A stretch of DNA of 64,000 nucleotides from Steromphala cineraria (GCA_916613615.1 OU744731.1:58348289-58412288); one strand, 5' to 3'; positions 1 to 12,555 are shown, numbered from the stretch's first letter. Made by a program: numbers and translations. The notes: generated from the letters alone by a model not told the origin.

Positions 1-581
1 AGTGACGTCGAGTAGTGTTTTGACTTCAGGTATCTTTCAATACTGGACAACATTCCCCTCAAAGATGAAGGTTCATAGTTGCTGCCATCCGGCTTCCGTA
101 ACGAGATATAGAAAATACATAGAATGTCACAAAGTTCACTTTTGTCGATAGATTCAATCGGACGCGTGTCGCCATTTGTCGCCATGAATCCAAACAATCG
201 TTTGACATCATAGTTTGTTTTCCGAAGAGTGTTTTTATTTTGATTACCTTGCACGAATCTGTCTATTCCAGAATGATCATACCTCGGTTGAAATTCAAGA
301 TCATTGTTGCTCTCGTCAAAGAAATCGTCACGTAGAAGTTCGTCGTAAACCTCATTAGGGATGTTAGATCTACTGTTCGATGACAATCCACTCGTCGATG
401 ACACCGTTTCAGGTACCTTTGTTAACCTGTATCCAGCAACATGTCGAACTTGGCCAGTACTGATCTTCACGTTGAACATTCTGTATGTTCCAAGAGGTTG
501 AACAACGGATATCACTCTTCCCCCATCTTTACCGTCAATCTTAACAAAATCATTCACCTTGATATCGACAACAGTAGCCAT
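1..581 (-). CDS. KIAA1958-like / Crypton-type tyrosine-recombinase-related protein, N-terminal part
   Basis: On the minus strand an ATG at 581-579 (context acaagATGG) opens a frame of 193 codons without a stop that runs off the left edge, so only the N-terminus is seen. Residues 1-58 form a small basic domain (VNDFVKI, GGRVISV, GQVRHVAGYRL) that could be an SH3/Tudor-like barrel. Residues 59-100 are a polar Ser/Asn/Asp linker. Residues 105-193 (GIDRF, NKNTLRKT, LRKPDGSNYEPSSLR, SSIERYLK) match the helical core-binding domain that precedes the catalytic domain in KIAA1958/ZMYM/QRICH1-like proteins. These derive from Crypton DNA transposons and are abundant in molluscs. The tyrosine-recombinase catalytic residues would lie outside the window, so activity cannot be judged. 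Codon use is less AT-biased than the surroundings and the frame is intact, so the gene is either functional or young. It could be a host gene or a live Crypton. Family assignment is from motif recognition only. Confidence 0.75.
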   Translation of the reverse strand, partial: MATVVDIKVNDFVKIDGKDGGRVISVVQPLGTYRMFNVKISTGQVRHVAGYRLTKVPETVSSTSGLSSNSRSNIPNEVYDELLRDDFFDESNNDLEFQPRYDHSGIDRFVQGNQNKNTLRKTNYDVKRLFGFMATNGDTRPIESIDKSELCDILCIFYISLRKPDGSNYEPSSLRGMLSSIERYLKSKHYSTS

Positions 582-934
582 CTTGTTGATACCTGCACTC
601 CAAGAGTATCGACGAGCAGACGAAATATGTAATGTGTTTAATAGCGAAAATAAAATTGAATTACCACCACAAATGTTTATATTATATGTTTAAATGACTT
701 TAAGTGATGTCTGTAGTTAAAAAACTTGTATGTTTGTTTATTTAAATTGCTACATTCTACCTGCTCGTGAAAGTAATGAATGAAGTTTAGTTGTAACTTA
801 TGAATGACAAAAGTAGTTCGGTCATCGTGACCTCGGGTCATCACTATGGATTGACCAACCAGAGGCGGCGCTCGCAGTATCTGACATATGTTAGATACCA
901 AAAATATCTCGAAGTGTTCTCACTCACATGTGTG
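582..934. other. Upstream region of the KIAA1958-like gene
   Basis: AT-rich sequence between the ATG of the minus-strand gene and the start of duplication copy A. It must contain the 5' leader and probably the promoter of that gene. I could not pick a convincing TATA box or splice site, and there is no other coding signal. Confidence 0.4.
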
Positions 935-1373
935 TAATAAAGCAATGTAATAAATTAGGTAAGAAGTTAACAAAATGTGGATGACCTAACTATTAAACAA
1001 AACAATATACTCAGCATCTAGAATTGTTCATACCACCAACACAACATTTTGGAATGAGAACTTAAATGCAGCTAAAAAAGATTGACATGTGCTAGTTGAC
1101 GCATAGTTCAAATTCAATGAAAATTCACATAATGTTACAACAATATGTTATGTACGTAAACATGGATATTCTGATTGTTGTATTTATAATTATGATTGCA
1201 AATGAGGGGTAAACAAGCCCAAACGCCTCTGAGACAGTAAAACAATGAACAGACACAATGTCGAGTCTAGGGGTATTCTTAAAGGGGAAACACCATTGTG
1301 CAAAGTTGCCAAACAGTTTGGTTAATGAAAACAATTGTTTATTGACGGGGATCTTTAAACAGATGAGGAGTGC

Positions 1374-1500
1374 AATGAAACCTGATTCAGATCAAGTCAT
1401 GAAATGTTGATCTGGCCTCTGTTCCACTCAATTTGTAGGGTAGAATGAGAGATGCCTCATCGAATGCAATCAAAACAAGTGAAGAAGCGAGCAAAGCTCA
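1374..1500 (+). mobile_element. Fragment of a TTAA-type MITE
   Basis: The block with cagatcaagtcatgaaatg followed by gcctctgtt and gagatgcct matches the left third of the complete element at 39802-40140. Copy B has the same fragment at about 30945-31045, with an extra ccccacag resembling the MITE terminus. It was therefore already truncated before the A/B duplication. Confidence 0.5.
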
Positions 1501-1659
1501 CATACCCCCGCTCCCCACTTTGTTCAAAGAATTTCAAATAGTAAAACTGATTAATATTGGTTAAAGTTGTATGATAGTTGAGTATACAGTAAGTCATTGT
1601 GTAAGTCTTCTTTCCACTGAAACCCCAATACCAAATTCATTAACAGGTTTTACAATTAA

Positions 1660-2790
1660 AAGGGTACATCTAGGGATAATGGTTGATCTTTGTTTTAAAT
1701 TTGAGGTAGTTATCATGATTATTCTACGAGATGCACTGAGGACAAAATTATTTTTGTAAAGTCACTTTGTAAGTTATATTTTCCAAAGAAACCACAGAGA
1801 AGAAAATCCATTTATATATGTTTTAACTCTCACAAGGCATATCCAGCAATCACGATTGACATATGTAGCAAATTTGGTGAAGCTGAGATGTATATTTCAG
1901 GAAATATGTTCAGGACAAAGTAATTTATAATGGAATCACTTTTTACTCATATATCCATGGAAACTGCAAAAAATGAAAATAATTTGTTGGTCTAACCTTC
2001 AAAAGGCACATCTATGGATCATGGGTCATAAGTGTATGAAGTTTGGTGAAGCTAGCATGTATAGTTTAGGAGATATGCTCTGGATAAGGACTTGGTCATA
2101 GAGTCACTGTTTAAGTCTTGTTTCCATGGAAACCGCACACAAAATTAATAATTTGTTGGTGTTACCTTAAAAAGGTACATGTAGGGATCTTGGTTGATAA
2201 GTTTATGAAGTTTGGTGACCCTGGCATGTATAGTTTTTGAGATATGCTCCGGGCAAAAGACATGGTCATAGAGTCACTGTTTTAGTCATGTTTCCATGGA
2301 AAACCGCAAAAAATAAAAGTACTTTGTTGGTCTAACCCTCAAAAGGCACATCTAGGGATCATGGTTGATAAGTGTATGAAGTTTGGTGAAGCTAGCATGT
2401 ATAGTTTGGGAGAAATGCTCCGGACAAAGGACTTCCTCAAAGAGTCACTTTTTAGTCACGTTCCCATGGAAACCGCAAAAATGAAAATTCAGAAATAGTT
2501 CTAACTCTCAAAAGGCACAACTAGGGATCATGGTTGACATGTGTATGAAGTTTGATGAAGCTAGCATGCATAGTTTTGGAGATCTGCTCTGCACAAAACG
2601 ACTTCCTCAAAGAGTCCCTTTTAAGACTCGTTTCCATGGAAACCGCAAAAATGAAAATTCAGAAATAGTTCTAACCCTCAAAAGGCACAAGTTGGGATCA
2701 TGGTTGACATACGTATAAAGTTTGATGAAGTTAGTTTTGGAGATCTGCTCCGCACAATATGACTTCCCCAAAGATAATTGGTTTAAACAA
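1660..2790 (+). repeat. 170-bp tandem array, 7 units (pearl/HINE-like core repeat)
   Basis: The anchor tagggat (with variants) recurs at 1671, 1844, 2012, 2182, 2353, 2522 and 2692, giving a very regular period of 168-173 bp. Each unit reads roughly aaaggcacat..tagggatcatggttga..aagtttggtgaagc..gagatatgctccgga..tttccatggaaaccgc. The first two units are most degraded and the last four most alike, as expected when an array grows at one end. Tandem cores of 150-170 bp are typical of the non-autonomous Helitron/Helentron-related 'pearl' elements of bivalves. No terminal hairpin was recognised here, so the family call is inference. A single diverged unit lies at 24282-24520. Confidence 0.8.
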
Positions 2791-4728
2791 GCACCTGCTA
2801 TCATAGGGAACTTCTATATTCAATAACTGGACGTCAATATGTATCTCAGCAGCGGTCCTAGATTTCATTATACTGGACAAAGTGTACATTCAAAATAATT
2901 AAATCAGTTCCTGTATTTTTGTCATTAGTACAGTGTGTTCTGAGAGTTTCTTTAAACCCAAACATCAAAAGACCTCATAATCAATAGATGTATAGACGAA
3001 CGCGTGGACATGCCTAAATACAAAGTTTTATTTCCATATTATATTCCTTGATAAGGACTACCAATTATAAAATCATAAACTATTTTAAACATTCGTATTC
3101 ATTATTTCAATACATATTTTGTAAAGCAAAATCTCTTAAATGTTCTGTGCCTGAGATGTTTCTTTGTCGACAGGAAACCATAAACTTTAAGCGGAAGCTC
3201 TAGTAATTGTCACAAGCACAAAAAGGTTAAATCGTTTATCGAGCTGATATTTTTGTCCTCTTCTACTTTCAGTCTAACAAAGCCTCGAACTTTCTTAACA
3301 TTTCCGTTTTGTTGTTGATGACTCCAAGGAATTGATGGCTAATAAATGTCAGATTCTTTAGAAATAATTGAATATAAAATGCAAACAATAAAGTGAAAAC
3401 AGTCATCCAACACATGTTCATGTATTTATGTCAGTTTGTTATGTCAAAGACGAAGAAGTTACTCTGAGTTGAAAAATACATGTTTTTTTATAGTACTAGA
3501 TTTGGAACCGATTATCAATTTTACTTTTGATTTAAATCCTTCATTAGGCATTCTTTATTGATGTATGTTCCTACATGTTGCTTACAGAGTTTTAGTATGT
3601 ATATTATCATATGTTTATTCATTTTATTTTAATTATTTGAATTTTAAGATTACGAAATGATAAAAGAAAAATAACTGAATGATAGACCCAAACAGTTGGC
3701 CTTTTCTCATTTTGACCGTATACCACAAAGCCACTAGTTGAGGTTCGAGTTGATCACGATTTTACCACAGACCATGCGATACAGAATAGACTGAAATATT
3801 ATGAAATAAATTAACATTCAATAATGCATACAACAATTGATACAAATTGTGTTACACATGTGACTGTATTTGACAATAATTGATAAATGCATTTAAAAAT
3901 GTTACTGTAGAATCAAGACAATCAACCTGCTGTCAAGGGTAATCAATGATATATGGTGTAGTTCTGCTTTTGAACAATATAAACATGTCCCTGAAAATGT
4001 GACTGGATCTTTGTCATAGACTAGTTTCAGCTAAGAATAAGAGGGAAGGTTTGTGTAAAGTTCTATTAAACTGAACACCCAGGGGTAATGAACCTCCATC
4101 TTAGTTCCTGAATGTCATTATGACCTTTCTCTGCAGTCACGCCTTTGGGCATATCTCAATATTCAGTCAACTCTAAACCTTGCTTGATACAAAGGGCAAA
4201 GTGATTAACTCTTATGACCCTTCCCCAGAAATGGTGACCCTGACTTCCTTTGCAGACATATAAACTAGCTAAACACTTAACGGACACACCCTGACTCTTG
4301 GGTGAAGAATGACAGAAGGTTATTATGATGTTAACTTACTTAGTAGAATAAAAACTAGCTCAGTTGTGAACCGAATGCTGTCTTACAGCAAAAAGCATTA
4401 TTCTGTTGTCAGTATCTGTGAAATGTTTCTACATTCTAATGTTTGTTTAAGTATGATAGCAAAGACTCAGTGGTTTCCTTTCTTTTGAAGCGGTTCAATT
4501 ATAAATCTAAAGCAAAAATTAATTTTCAACCGTTGCATCAAATAAATGAAAGTTGTGTTTTTCATGAAAAAAACTGCAAAGTGTTTAACAAGTACAGATA
4601 CCAGACAATAATGTAGAAACCATTGTCATGAACATAGTTTATATATCTACAAGATTAATAATAAAACAAGTAGAATCTATAAATTCTTATCTGAAGCCTT
4701 GAATATTGAATTGTTGGAGTTGAAATCT
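2791..4728. other. Non-coding part of copy A, lost from copy B, paralogous to copy D
   Basis: No gene is seen. About 2975-4390 aligns with 42960-44590 and 44870-44960 in copy D (for example gtttctttgtc.acaggaaaccata, and the block around 4140-4270). It is therefore ancestral DNA that copy B deleted, not an insertion in A. The B junction near 31100 joins short A/T microhomology. Confidence 0.6.
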
Positions 4729-5084
4729 AAATAATAAAAGAGATTGGCAACACAAAGTGTATTAGATTTGATTTTTCCGTTTTATTTGCACTTCCCACTA
4801 ATAATGAATATGTTAATATGCCGTTTTACCAATAGCCATTCTCTGTGATATCACAATAAAGTGGTTTGTAGCTTATATCGATTGCTCGATTATTGGGATG
4901 GTCGGTCTGCCTCAAGATATTTGACTCTCTAAATGGGACATCATAAACCTAATAACCCTCACTGCCAAACTTTTATTAATGAAGAACTTGCCATAGGCAA
5001 ATAGTTAAGAACGTTGAGTCCTTTCTTTATGTCTGCACAATATTTGGTATATATTCCATTGCAATATTGCTTGAGATGGCTTGT

Positions 5085-5290
5085 AGAAGATCAAGCGATA
5101 TCTCCTAGGAGATATTGTTTTGGCAGTATATTTTTAAAAAATGCCATGCATTGCCATTATACATGACATCTCAAACATCTTGTACCATCACGTAATGACG
5201 TCACAATACTTCGTCATACACATGATGATGTCAAAAAGCTATGATGTCATAAACATGACGATACTACAATGTTATGACATTACAGCTTCA
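5085..5290. promoter_or_regulatory. Perfect 18-bp palindrome and cluster of CRE-like octamers
   Basis: ATATCTCCTAGGAGATAT is followed within 200 bp by TGACGTCA, two TGATGTCA sites and several atgaca variants. The block is preserved almost unchanged in copy B (31460-31660). TGACGTCA is the CREB/ATF consensus. No gene lies nearby, so a regulatory role is speculative. Confidence 0.25.
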
Positions 5291-6759
5291 GAAGTTTTAG
5301 GTTAGTGCAGATGTATATATTTCATGCAGAGGTAATGAAAATATTTTGAATTGAAAATAAAATTATCTCACCAAAGTGTCTTCTTTTATTAGCTTTATCA
5401 ACAAAAGTTGATAAAAGTAATAAAAAATCCGACGCTTGCCTAATATATTTTTACTTTTATGAACGAGTTATCCTTTTATACTGAAAATTCTATGAAATTA
5501 AGAAATTGTTCATATGTCTACTCTTTTCCGTATGAAAACCAGGCTTCAACTTGAAAGTCACGTTTTAAGATTCCTGTGTAAAGGCTTGTACATGATGATG
5601 TACACAAAAAAAAACAGATGAAAATTACTTACCAATGTTGCTTTTGAACAATATGCAAATGCATCCTTTGAAAGTTTGAGATTACCCTGCTGTTACCTTA
5701 CTTGAAAGTCAACATAAAATTGAATATTTCTCCCGATAAACAGTTTTGATTATGATTTATATCGACAGCAAAAAACTCTCTAAGACTGTCAATAATTGTT
5801 GTGAAAGAGTTATGCGTACAATCAAGGAACTGTTTAAAGAGCCAGCTCAAAAATGCTGTTTGCAAATATAGAATCTCAATTTATAGAGAAATGTCAGTTA
5901 TGTGTGTGGATGAAGGAAAGTATAAAGAAATATGCATCATATGTCCATGGTTTCATATCGGTTCTATAACTTAGATCCATGTGTTACTGTTTAAGATCAG
6001 GTGTCAACTACAACAACCAATATGTTCTTTTTTATCTCAATGAGTTATTGTTATTGATTTCTTAAACGATTTTCGTTTTCTTATTTCTGTGAATGAATTT
6101 CTTTTAACCTTGAGCCTCAAGTCGTTCTCTGGCATTGACATTTAAGATCAATCTTGATAATAGATATCTTAGAGTGAATCACAATGTTTTCTGAATCTCA
6201 AGTGATTTATTTTCAAATTAAGTTCGTTAGTGTTCGAGAAGTTGAAATGGATCAAAAACATTTTGGTTTATATGATATATGTGAGCAATCCCTTGTATGT
6301 CCTTTAATGTATCACATGTTGTATTTTATATTCATTAGCTAATTGTCAAGGAAAGGTGTGTAATGAATATAAGTGTCAATAACTCATTGTGATAAAATGA
6401 GAAACACAGATAACAAAGAAATGATAATATGGTAAACGTGAAAAGATAACAACCCGCTTTTTCTAATACACATGTATATGAGTAATAAGAGATATCCATC
6501 TTATAATTGTGGTCGGTACTTTTGTTCTGATAATCTTATAAGCCTTTAAATCAGTTAAGTCATAAATCGGATCAATATCATTTTCTGGGGATTCGACATT
6601 ATGAGATTTGATAAACTTGCAGAATGTTATGATGAACGTTGCAAACGTCGATTTGATATCATAATGACATGATGATTAAGAAACCACACCTTCGGATATT
6701 TAAGAAAAACATGGTTTAAATCGAGTACAAAAGCCTACATAACTTAGATTATTATTATA

Positions 6760-8299
6760 CTGAACAACAAAAGAAACGTCGTACTTTTAGAAAGAGAATA
6801 TTTTTCACACACAATATTACGATTGTTTTTTTTTCAATTATTTCAAGGTAATTAGACATTAAGAAAACGTCATAGACATCCAAAACAATTCTCCTTTGTT
6901 AACAAAAGATTTCACAATAGGTTCACACTTTTCACCTTCTCTTGACGATGGTGATGCTCACGAACGCATATTTTTACAAAGCATGTTGCACGTGCAAAAC
7001 GTTGACTTATTGGTTATAAAAGGCACCCAAACTTGCCAGTCTGTAATTCTATTCCTGTACGCTACGACCATGCCTAGACTGACACCAAATCAAAGAGACC
7101 AAGCCATTGGACGTCTTCATGCTGGACAACGTCGAAGGGTCATTGCTAATGACTTCCACTGCAGTATTCGGACTATTGAGCGGTTGAGGGAGCGGCACAA
7201 TGCCACAAACACCACGTCTGATCGTCCCCGTAGTGGTAGACCGACGGTAACAACAGCACGTCAGGACCGGCACTTACACCGACAACACTTGTTGGACCGC
7301 TTTCGCAGGGCGACGGAATCTGCTCGACAGACGATAGGCACTCACCAGAGACCAATTAGTGCACAGACAGTTCGCCGCCGGCTAAGAAATTTCAACCTCA
7401 CTTGTCGACGTCCAGCTCGGGGCCCTATTCTTACAGATCGACATCGACGGCAACGTCTATAATGGGCACAACAACGTCAACACTGGCGCTATCAGCAGTG
7501 GAGGACTGTAGTCTTCTCCGACGAAAGTCGGTATTGCATATCTGTGGCCGATGGAAGAGCAAGAGTGTGGAGAAGAAAAGGGGAACGCTTTAACGACGAC
7601 TGTATTGTTGAGAGAGACCCATGGGGAGGACAAAGCATCATGGTATGGGATGGGATAGCACTGAACCATAAACCTGGACCATTGGTCTTCCAGAACATTG
7701 GTCCAGGCCGTGGAAATGGGGTAAATGCTGTCCGCTACATCGATCAAGTGTTGAGGCCCCACATTTTGCCTCATTTTGTCCAACATCCAAATCATCTGTT
7801 CCAGCATGACAACGCCCGCGCCCACACGGCCAGATTAACGACCAACTTCCTCCAGCAGCACAACATCCGCACACTGCCCTGGCCTGCTCTTAGTCCGGAT
7901 TTGAATCCAATCGAGCACCTTTGGGACGAAATCCAAAGAAGATTGAATGACATTCGACCCAGACCGACAACTGCTGCACAACGTACTGCAAGTTTTCACA
8001 GAGTATGGGCTGCTATCCCAATGATCTTCATCAATCGCTTGGTGCATTCGATGTACCGAAGATGTTTGGCGGTAATCAACGCAAATGGTGGCCATACAAG
8101 GTATTGAGTTCATCTCCCCATACCAAGGGTATGACGGCATCACGTGACACATTGTCAGGGCAAACATGTTCCAGGAAATGACACTTTTTCATTACAAAAG
8201 AATGTTTGTTTAAATGTTCAACTCTCATCAACATAATGCCCATCTGTAAATAAACCATTTTCAATATAGTATGTGTGCGACGTTTCTTTTGTTGTTCAG
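6760..8299 (+). mobile_element. Tc1-like DNA transposon, complete, 1540 bp
   Basis: The element is bounded by inverted repeats beginning CTGAACAACAAAAGAAACGT at 6760 and ending with its reverse complement at 8299. A TA target duplication flanks it (6758-6759 and 8300-8301). The corresponding place in copy B (about 33115-33125) is empty, which fixes the boundaries independently and shows that insertion followed the A/B duplication. It contains one transposase frame with a premature stop, so this copy is probably non-autonomous, though its ends look mobilisable. The empty site and very similar arms suggest a young insertion. Confidence 0.95.
7070..8107 (+). pseudogene. Tc1-family DD34E transposase with one premature stop
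   Basis: The frame from ATG 7070 to the stop at 8107 encodes 345 residues, the usual Tc1 length. It is interrupted only by TAA at codon 131 (7460-7462), in the linker between the DNA-binding and catalytic parts. Residues 1-60 hold the N-terminal helix-turn-helix (MPRLTPNQRDQAIGRL) and a DRPRSGRP hook. The catalytic residues are all present: D151 (VFSDES), D247 (FQHDNARAH) and E282 (DLNPIEHLWDE), with 34 residues between the last two, so DD34E. The C-terminus is complete. A single base change would account for the stop; stop-codon readthrough is possible but not shown. The frame is also open upstream to 6896, but ATG 7070 fits the family start. Confidence 0.93.
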
Positions 8300-11200
8300 T
8301 ATATTATATTAATATTTATATAGCGCACATATACATCCACTCGTGGTTGCTTAAAGCACTTTAGGAGATATGAGACTCAAAGGATGCTTAAATTTTTTCT
8401 TTTACTTTCGCTTTAGAAGGAATAAGATGAAATTTTAGAAATTAAAAAATAAAACATAAAATAGAAATGTCATTGTAAAATATAGTCGCAAGCGACGACA
8501 AACGTATTCAGCGCTGTATGGTTTTAATGTAATTCACAAAGATAATGATTAAAGTCAAAAGCTTGAACGAAAATGATTACAATAATGGCAAGTCGACTTA
8601 AGCAGGGGTTATCACTCCGTCAGATATCCAAACTCAGGGTGACAGTATGAGGAACATGTAAAGGCATGACCTCATTTATGCATACAGTTTTATTTAAGAT
8701 AACTGTAGCAACGGGGCTTCAACAAGATCAAGGTATAGGTACTGAAAAATAATTTTCCTAAACTTGTCCTTTGTTTTTCCACAGTGACATTTGACGAAGC
8801 ATTATACGTCATGGTTAGAATCACTTACAAGGTCATAGAATATGCCAAAAAAGGGATTGAATATTCATCTAAAGATCATAATGGGTCGTAAGAATATGTG
8901 TTAACAAATACATTTCCATTAAGGTTATTGTTTTTTTATCTAAATTTCCTTCATTCAGGGCAAAAAATCATTGAAAACCTTTTTTAGGATCCAAAGTGTA
9001 TTTGAACAGTCATAAAATTAAAAGTAAAATACTCTGATAAATGAAAGTCTAAGTACTTCTTCACAACAAATGTGTCGAATGTGGAGATTCTTTGTTGCAT
9101 TGTTTTTCTCTTGAAAAGATATTATCTTTTGCTCCTAATAATACTTTATACCTCCCTCCCCCTTTTTATTGGTTAACATTAGCAATACACAGAAGCATTT
9201 CTATCATGTGTGAGACCATCTGAATTGTATCCAGAAATAGAAACATGTAACATTTAAGGAGTTAGACATGAAAAGTGACATATTTAAAATAAAGATACGA
9301 GAAGAGACAGAAATGGAAAGTTTAGAATATTTATTGTCTAGTAAAGATGTCATTATTATGACTTATTCTATGGTATGCAAGCATATGATTTTCGTAAGTT
9401 TTATCTGACATGTGATAAAGTTGTGTAAAATTTAACAAATAGTTTATCATTATAACAAAAAAAGTATCATTATCATCAAAATTTTTTTGGATTAGTACTA
9501 TGATACGTGCTTTAAAATTGTGTTCTTGTAATTGATATAATTGTAATTTATAACCATTTTTCTATATATTTATAACAATATATATTGTATATCATATCAA
9601 AGGTATCTAAACCTGAACATGTTTATGATGTAGTGCTGTCAATCTTCAAGTAAAAGCAAAAATAGGCATCACAATATCCGTTTTGTTTGTGAAATGCTAC
9701 GATGCCTCAAAGACATCACAAACTACAATATTTGCTAGAAGTATGTAAAAATAATTTCGATATGCAGTTGCAACTTTATCTTTTAAATGAAAATAAATCA
9801 ATGTACTGCTACTGATCTGGAACTGTTACTGTTGCCCCAAGCAAGTTTTAACTCAGACATCAAGGGTTTCCAAACAGAGCAATTCAACGTCTATGTCATA
9901 TTTCATGTATGTCACATTTCATCGTCTATGTCTATGTCTCCATATGGAAAATCCCCTGAAAACAGAGAATTAATCCCAGCATGGTGACTTGGATCTCGAA
10001 ATGAGTACCCACTGAATGTACCGAGATATATCTTAAGAGCTTTGATATAATCCTTTGATCATTAAGCATCCCATGTGTGGAACTCTCAAGGTCTGAAACT
10101 GTCTTGAATATTTGAAAAATTCAATTCCAGTTTCCAAATCTTCCTAAGATCAAAACACCAGAACCTTTTGACAGTCTCACAATATAAATGAAGTGCTGTG
10201 TTCGAAATCCTTTGATCATTATGCACCCCACATACAGAAACTGTTCTCAAACTGTCTTGAGCATTTAAAACATTCAAATTGAACAATTTTTATTTGTACA
10301 ATAATGGCATATATAGGGTTTTCTAACATTTAGTTTTTGGCTTTGATCCTGCTTTAACATCTCATCTTATGTCATTGTAATAGTAGAAGTAGAAAAGTGT
10401 AAAAACAATTTTAAATGCTACAACATCAGCTTCAAAATTAAAAGGACAGCTCGTCTTCAACATAAGATATATTAAAACAAGAAATTTGATTTATCCCTGC
10501 AGACACGGGACCTTCCTTATGCTCAGAAGTCTCATAATTAATCCGTTGCTTTAAGATTTCCAGATTAGTTGATACTAAGAGATACGTCTGTCTCACTGTG
10601 TTGGTTTATTGTCCTTGACACGGAAATCTTTATGGCAAGATCCATTCTTCACACAAATGTTCTGCTAAGATCAGGATTATAAGACCAAAAAGCCCTGATC
10701 GGGTATTTATTACGGTTCATGATATTGTGAAGGCTAATATTAGCAAAGTGGGTTACACTTAAAGCCATTTTATCTGTCTCATTTTACAACTCCCAAACAC
10801 AAGTTAAAATTTGAAAGCGAGCACATATCCGTCTTTATCATACAATGGATAGTGGTCTCGCCATAATAAAGCCAACGGATATTTTCGATATCCGTTGGGG
10901 TCATAAACGGGTAAAGATGCAAATTTCAAAGGTCAAGGTCGGAACTTCTTTTGAAAATTTCGATGACGTCACAAGCGTTAATATTTTGAACGCCTTTGGT
11001 AACGGGGAGAGACATGAAAATATAAATGATACGATGCATAGACACCAATTTAAGAAAAAGAAAAAACTGTATGGTTCTTTAGTCATATGTATGACTTAGT
11101 AGTGCAAAAACACTTCTATCGTGAGGTGAATGAACCGACCGAACAGTGCTACTCACAGGTACCAACGGCAGTTCAAGATTCATGTTTAAACACTTCATTT

Positions 11201-11840
11201 GCCGTTCTTCAGTGTTCTATACTTTAGGCGTGTTCAGTTGGATTACAGACTGCATAGCCTATCTCCTAGTTTAGCTCTCCGTTAATGTTCGTTGTTTCAA
11301 CGCAAGCTGCCATTGCAACTTAGCCGAAGGGAAGCAACTCTTGCCCCTAAGTGAAATAAACTCGCCTTCCTTTTTACTGTAAGGTGTGAGAATGTGCGCT
11401 CGAATACGCCAGTGACATGTCTAAATGTCAACTATCAAAATGGTATTATGAAGCATTTTTTTCGAATCAACGTCGCAATGACATTGTTTGATAAAGAAAA
11501 TCAAAATATCATATCACATCAAATTCTTGTAATGTCGTCTTCAATCTAAATGAGTCTATTATTGTGAAGTTTAAAGCAAACGACAATGTGATCTTCTTTG
11601 AAGTAAGTCGTTTGATTCGTGAATTCTAACTATTATTTAAAACAGACATTAAAAAGCTTTATAGACTTTAAGTTTCTGACAATTGAATTTGAAACATCAT
11701 TAGTCTGAATCTGTGTGCACTTTTATACAATAGTTAAGATATGTAATATTTTACTCTTACCTTTGAAGATAATGATCAAAACAACATATTTACATTCATT
11801 CATTACATATTCATTGAATGACATTTGAAAATATTGAAGC
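8300..11840. other. Remaining copy A sequence without genes
   Basis: Non-coding DNA collinear with copy B and, from about 9370 on, distantly with copy E. It contains a perfect CCAACGGATAT/ATATCCGTTGG inverted repeat near 10870 and one TGACGTCA near 10964. Nothing convincing as a gene. Confidence 0.6.
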
Positions 11841-12555
11841 ACATATTTTGTTCATAGCCGGTATATTGTAAGCTGCATATGGTTATATTTTTTAGTGTAA
11901 ACCCACGATGAAAACAATTTGAAAAGCTTCGATTACCAAGCTATTTCTAAAACATGAATGCTTGATAAGTTTACCAACACGGATTTTGTTTACAAATTTT
12001 TATTCGATCAAAAACACAACTTGAAAACTCCCAATTACGTTATCAATGGTTAGCGACCATTTTAGGACTCGCAAGACATACATGGAGTTTTGAGAAAAAA
12101 GTTCATGTTTTGACCTAATTTGAATCTTTATCAGATTTTGAGGCAATCGAATACCAAGTTTATCAGGTAGCTTTAACGATCGATAACACCCTACACAATA
12201 TGATAAATTCTGTTTCTACTCAAAACGAAGGACCATAATGTTTGACTTACTAATGGATAATACCTATCTACAATGTTAGTACTCAGTCACAGAGAAAACG
12301 GCTTCAAGACCAATATGTAAGATTTCTTTGATTTGTTGTTCCTTAGGATTTACATAGATATAGTCTTTGCCTTATCTGTCTAAACTATCAGTCTGTCACT
12401 TCCGTATTCACTTCGTGCCATAAGCAGAACTCCAAAATAATAAGGACGATATGGATCGTGAGACTAAACAAATGGATCTGATTAATGTATTAATATTGCT
12501 TAAACGTACAGTTTATTATTCAAAACGCCATAATTCACAACAGAAAAATTGTTAC
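11841..12555. other. AT-rich spacer
   Basis: No coding, RNA or repeat signal, except the weak match of 12330-12470 to 42030-42110 (gtctgtc.., gcagaactcc/acaaaat), which marks the far end of the duplicated unit. Confidence 0.4.

Larger units (their letters stand above)
935..11840 (+). repeat. Segmental duplication, copy A
   Basis: This stretch is repeated in the same orientation at 30473-39400 (copy B), with nearly every line alignable by eye at roughly 95% identity. Homology starts at the shared taataaagc (935 in A, 30473 in B) and fades near 11840 in A. Collinear blocks are 935-1541, 4728-6757, 8300-9655, 9660-10034 and 10035-11840. Differences are discrete: A carries a Tc1 element that B lacks. 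B carries a LINE and a MITE that A lacks, and B lacks 1541-4728. No gene is visible in the unit; its short open frames are not conserved in the older copies. Positions 12330-12470 also resemble the end of older copy C (42030-42110), so the ancestral unit was somewhat longer. Confidence 0.9.

Noticed and set aside
1541..4728. Interpreting this block as a transposon inserted into copy A
   Set aside because: Older copy D contains matching sequence in order, so loss from copy B is the simpler explanation.
8310..8360. tatatagcgcacatatacat motif as a tRNA or SINE promoter
   Set aside because: No A/B box pair or terminator; it is only a short head shared with dispersed repeats and present identically in copy B.
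10845..11099. Open frame beginning MDSGLAIIKPTD, also present in copy B at 38421-38771
   Set aside because: Conserved only because A and B are recent duplicates. The C-terminal parts differ through indels, older copies do not keep it, and no motif is recognisable.
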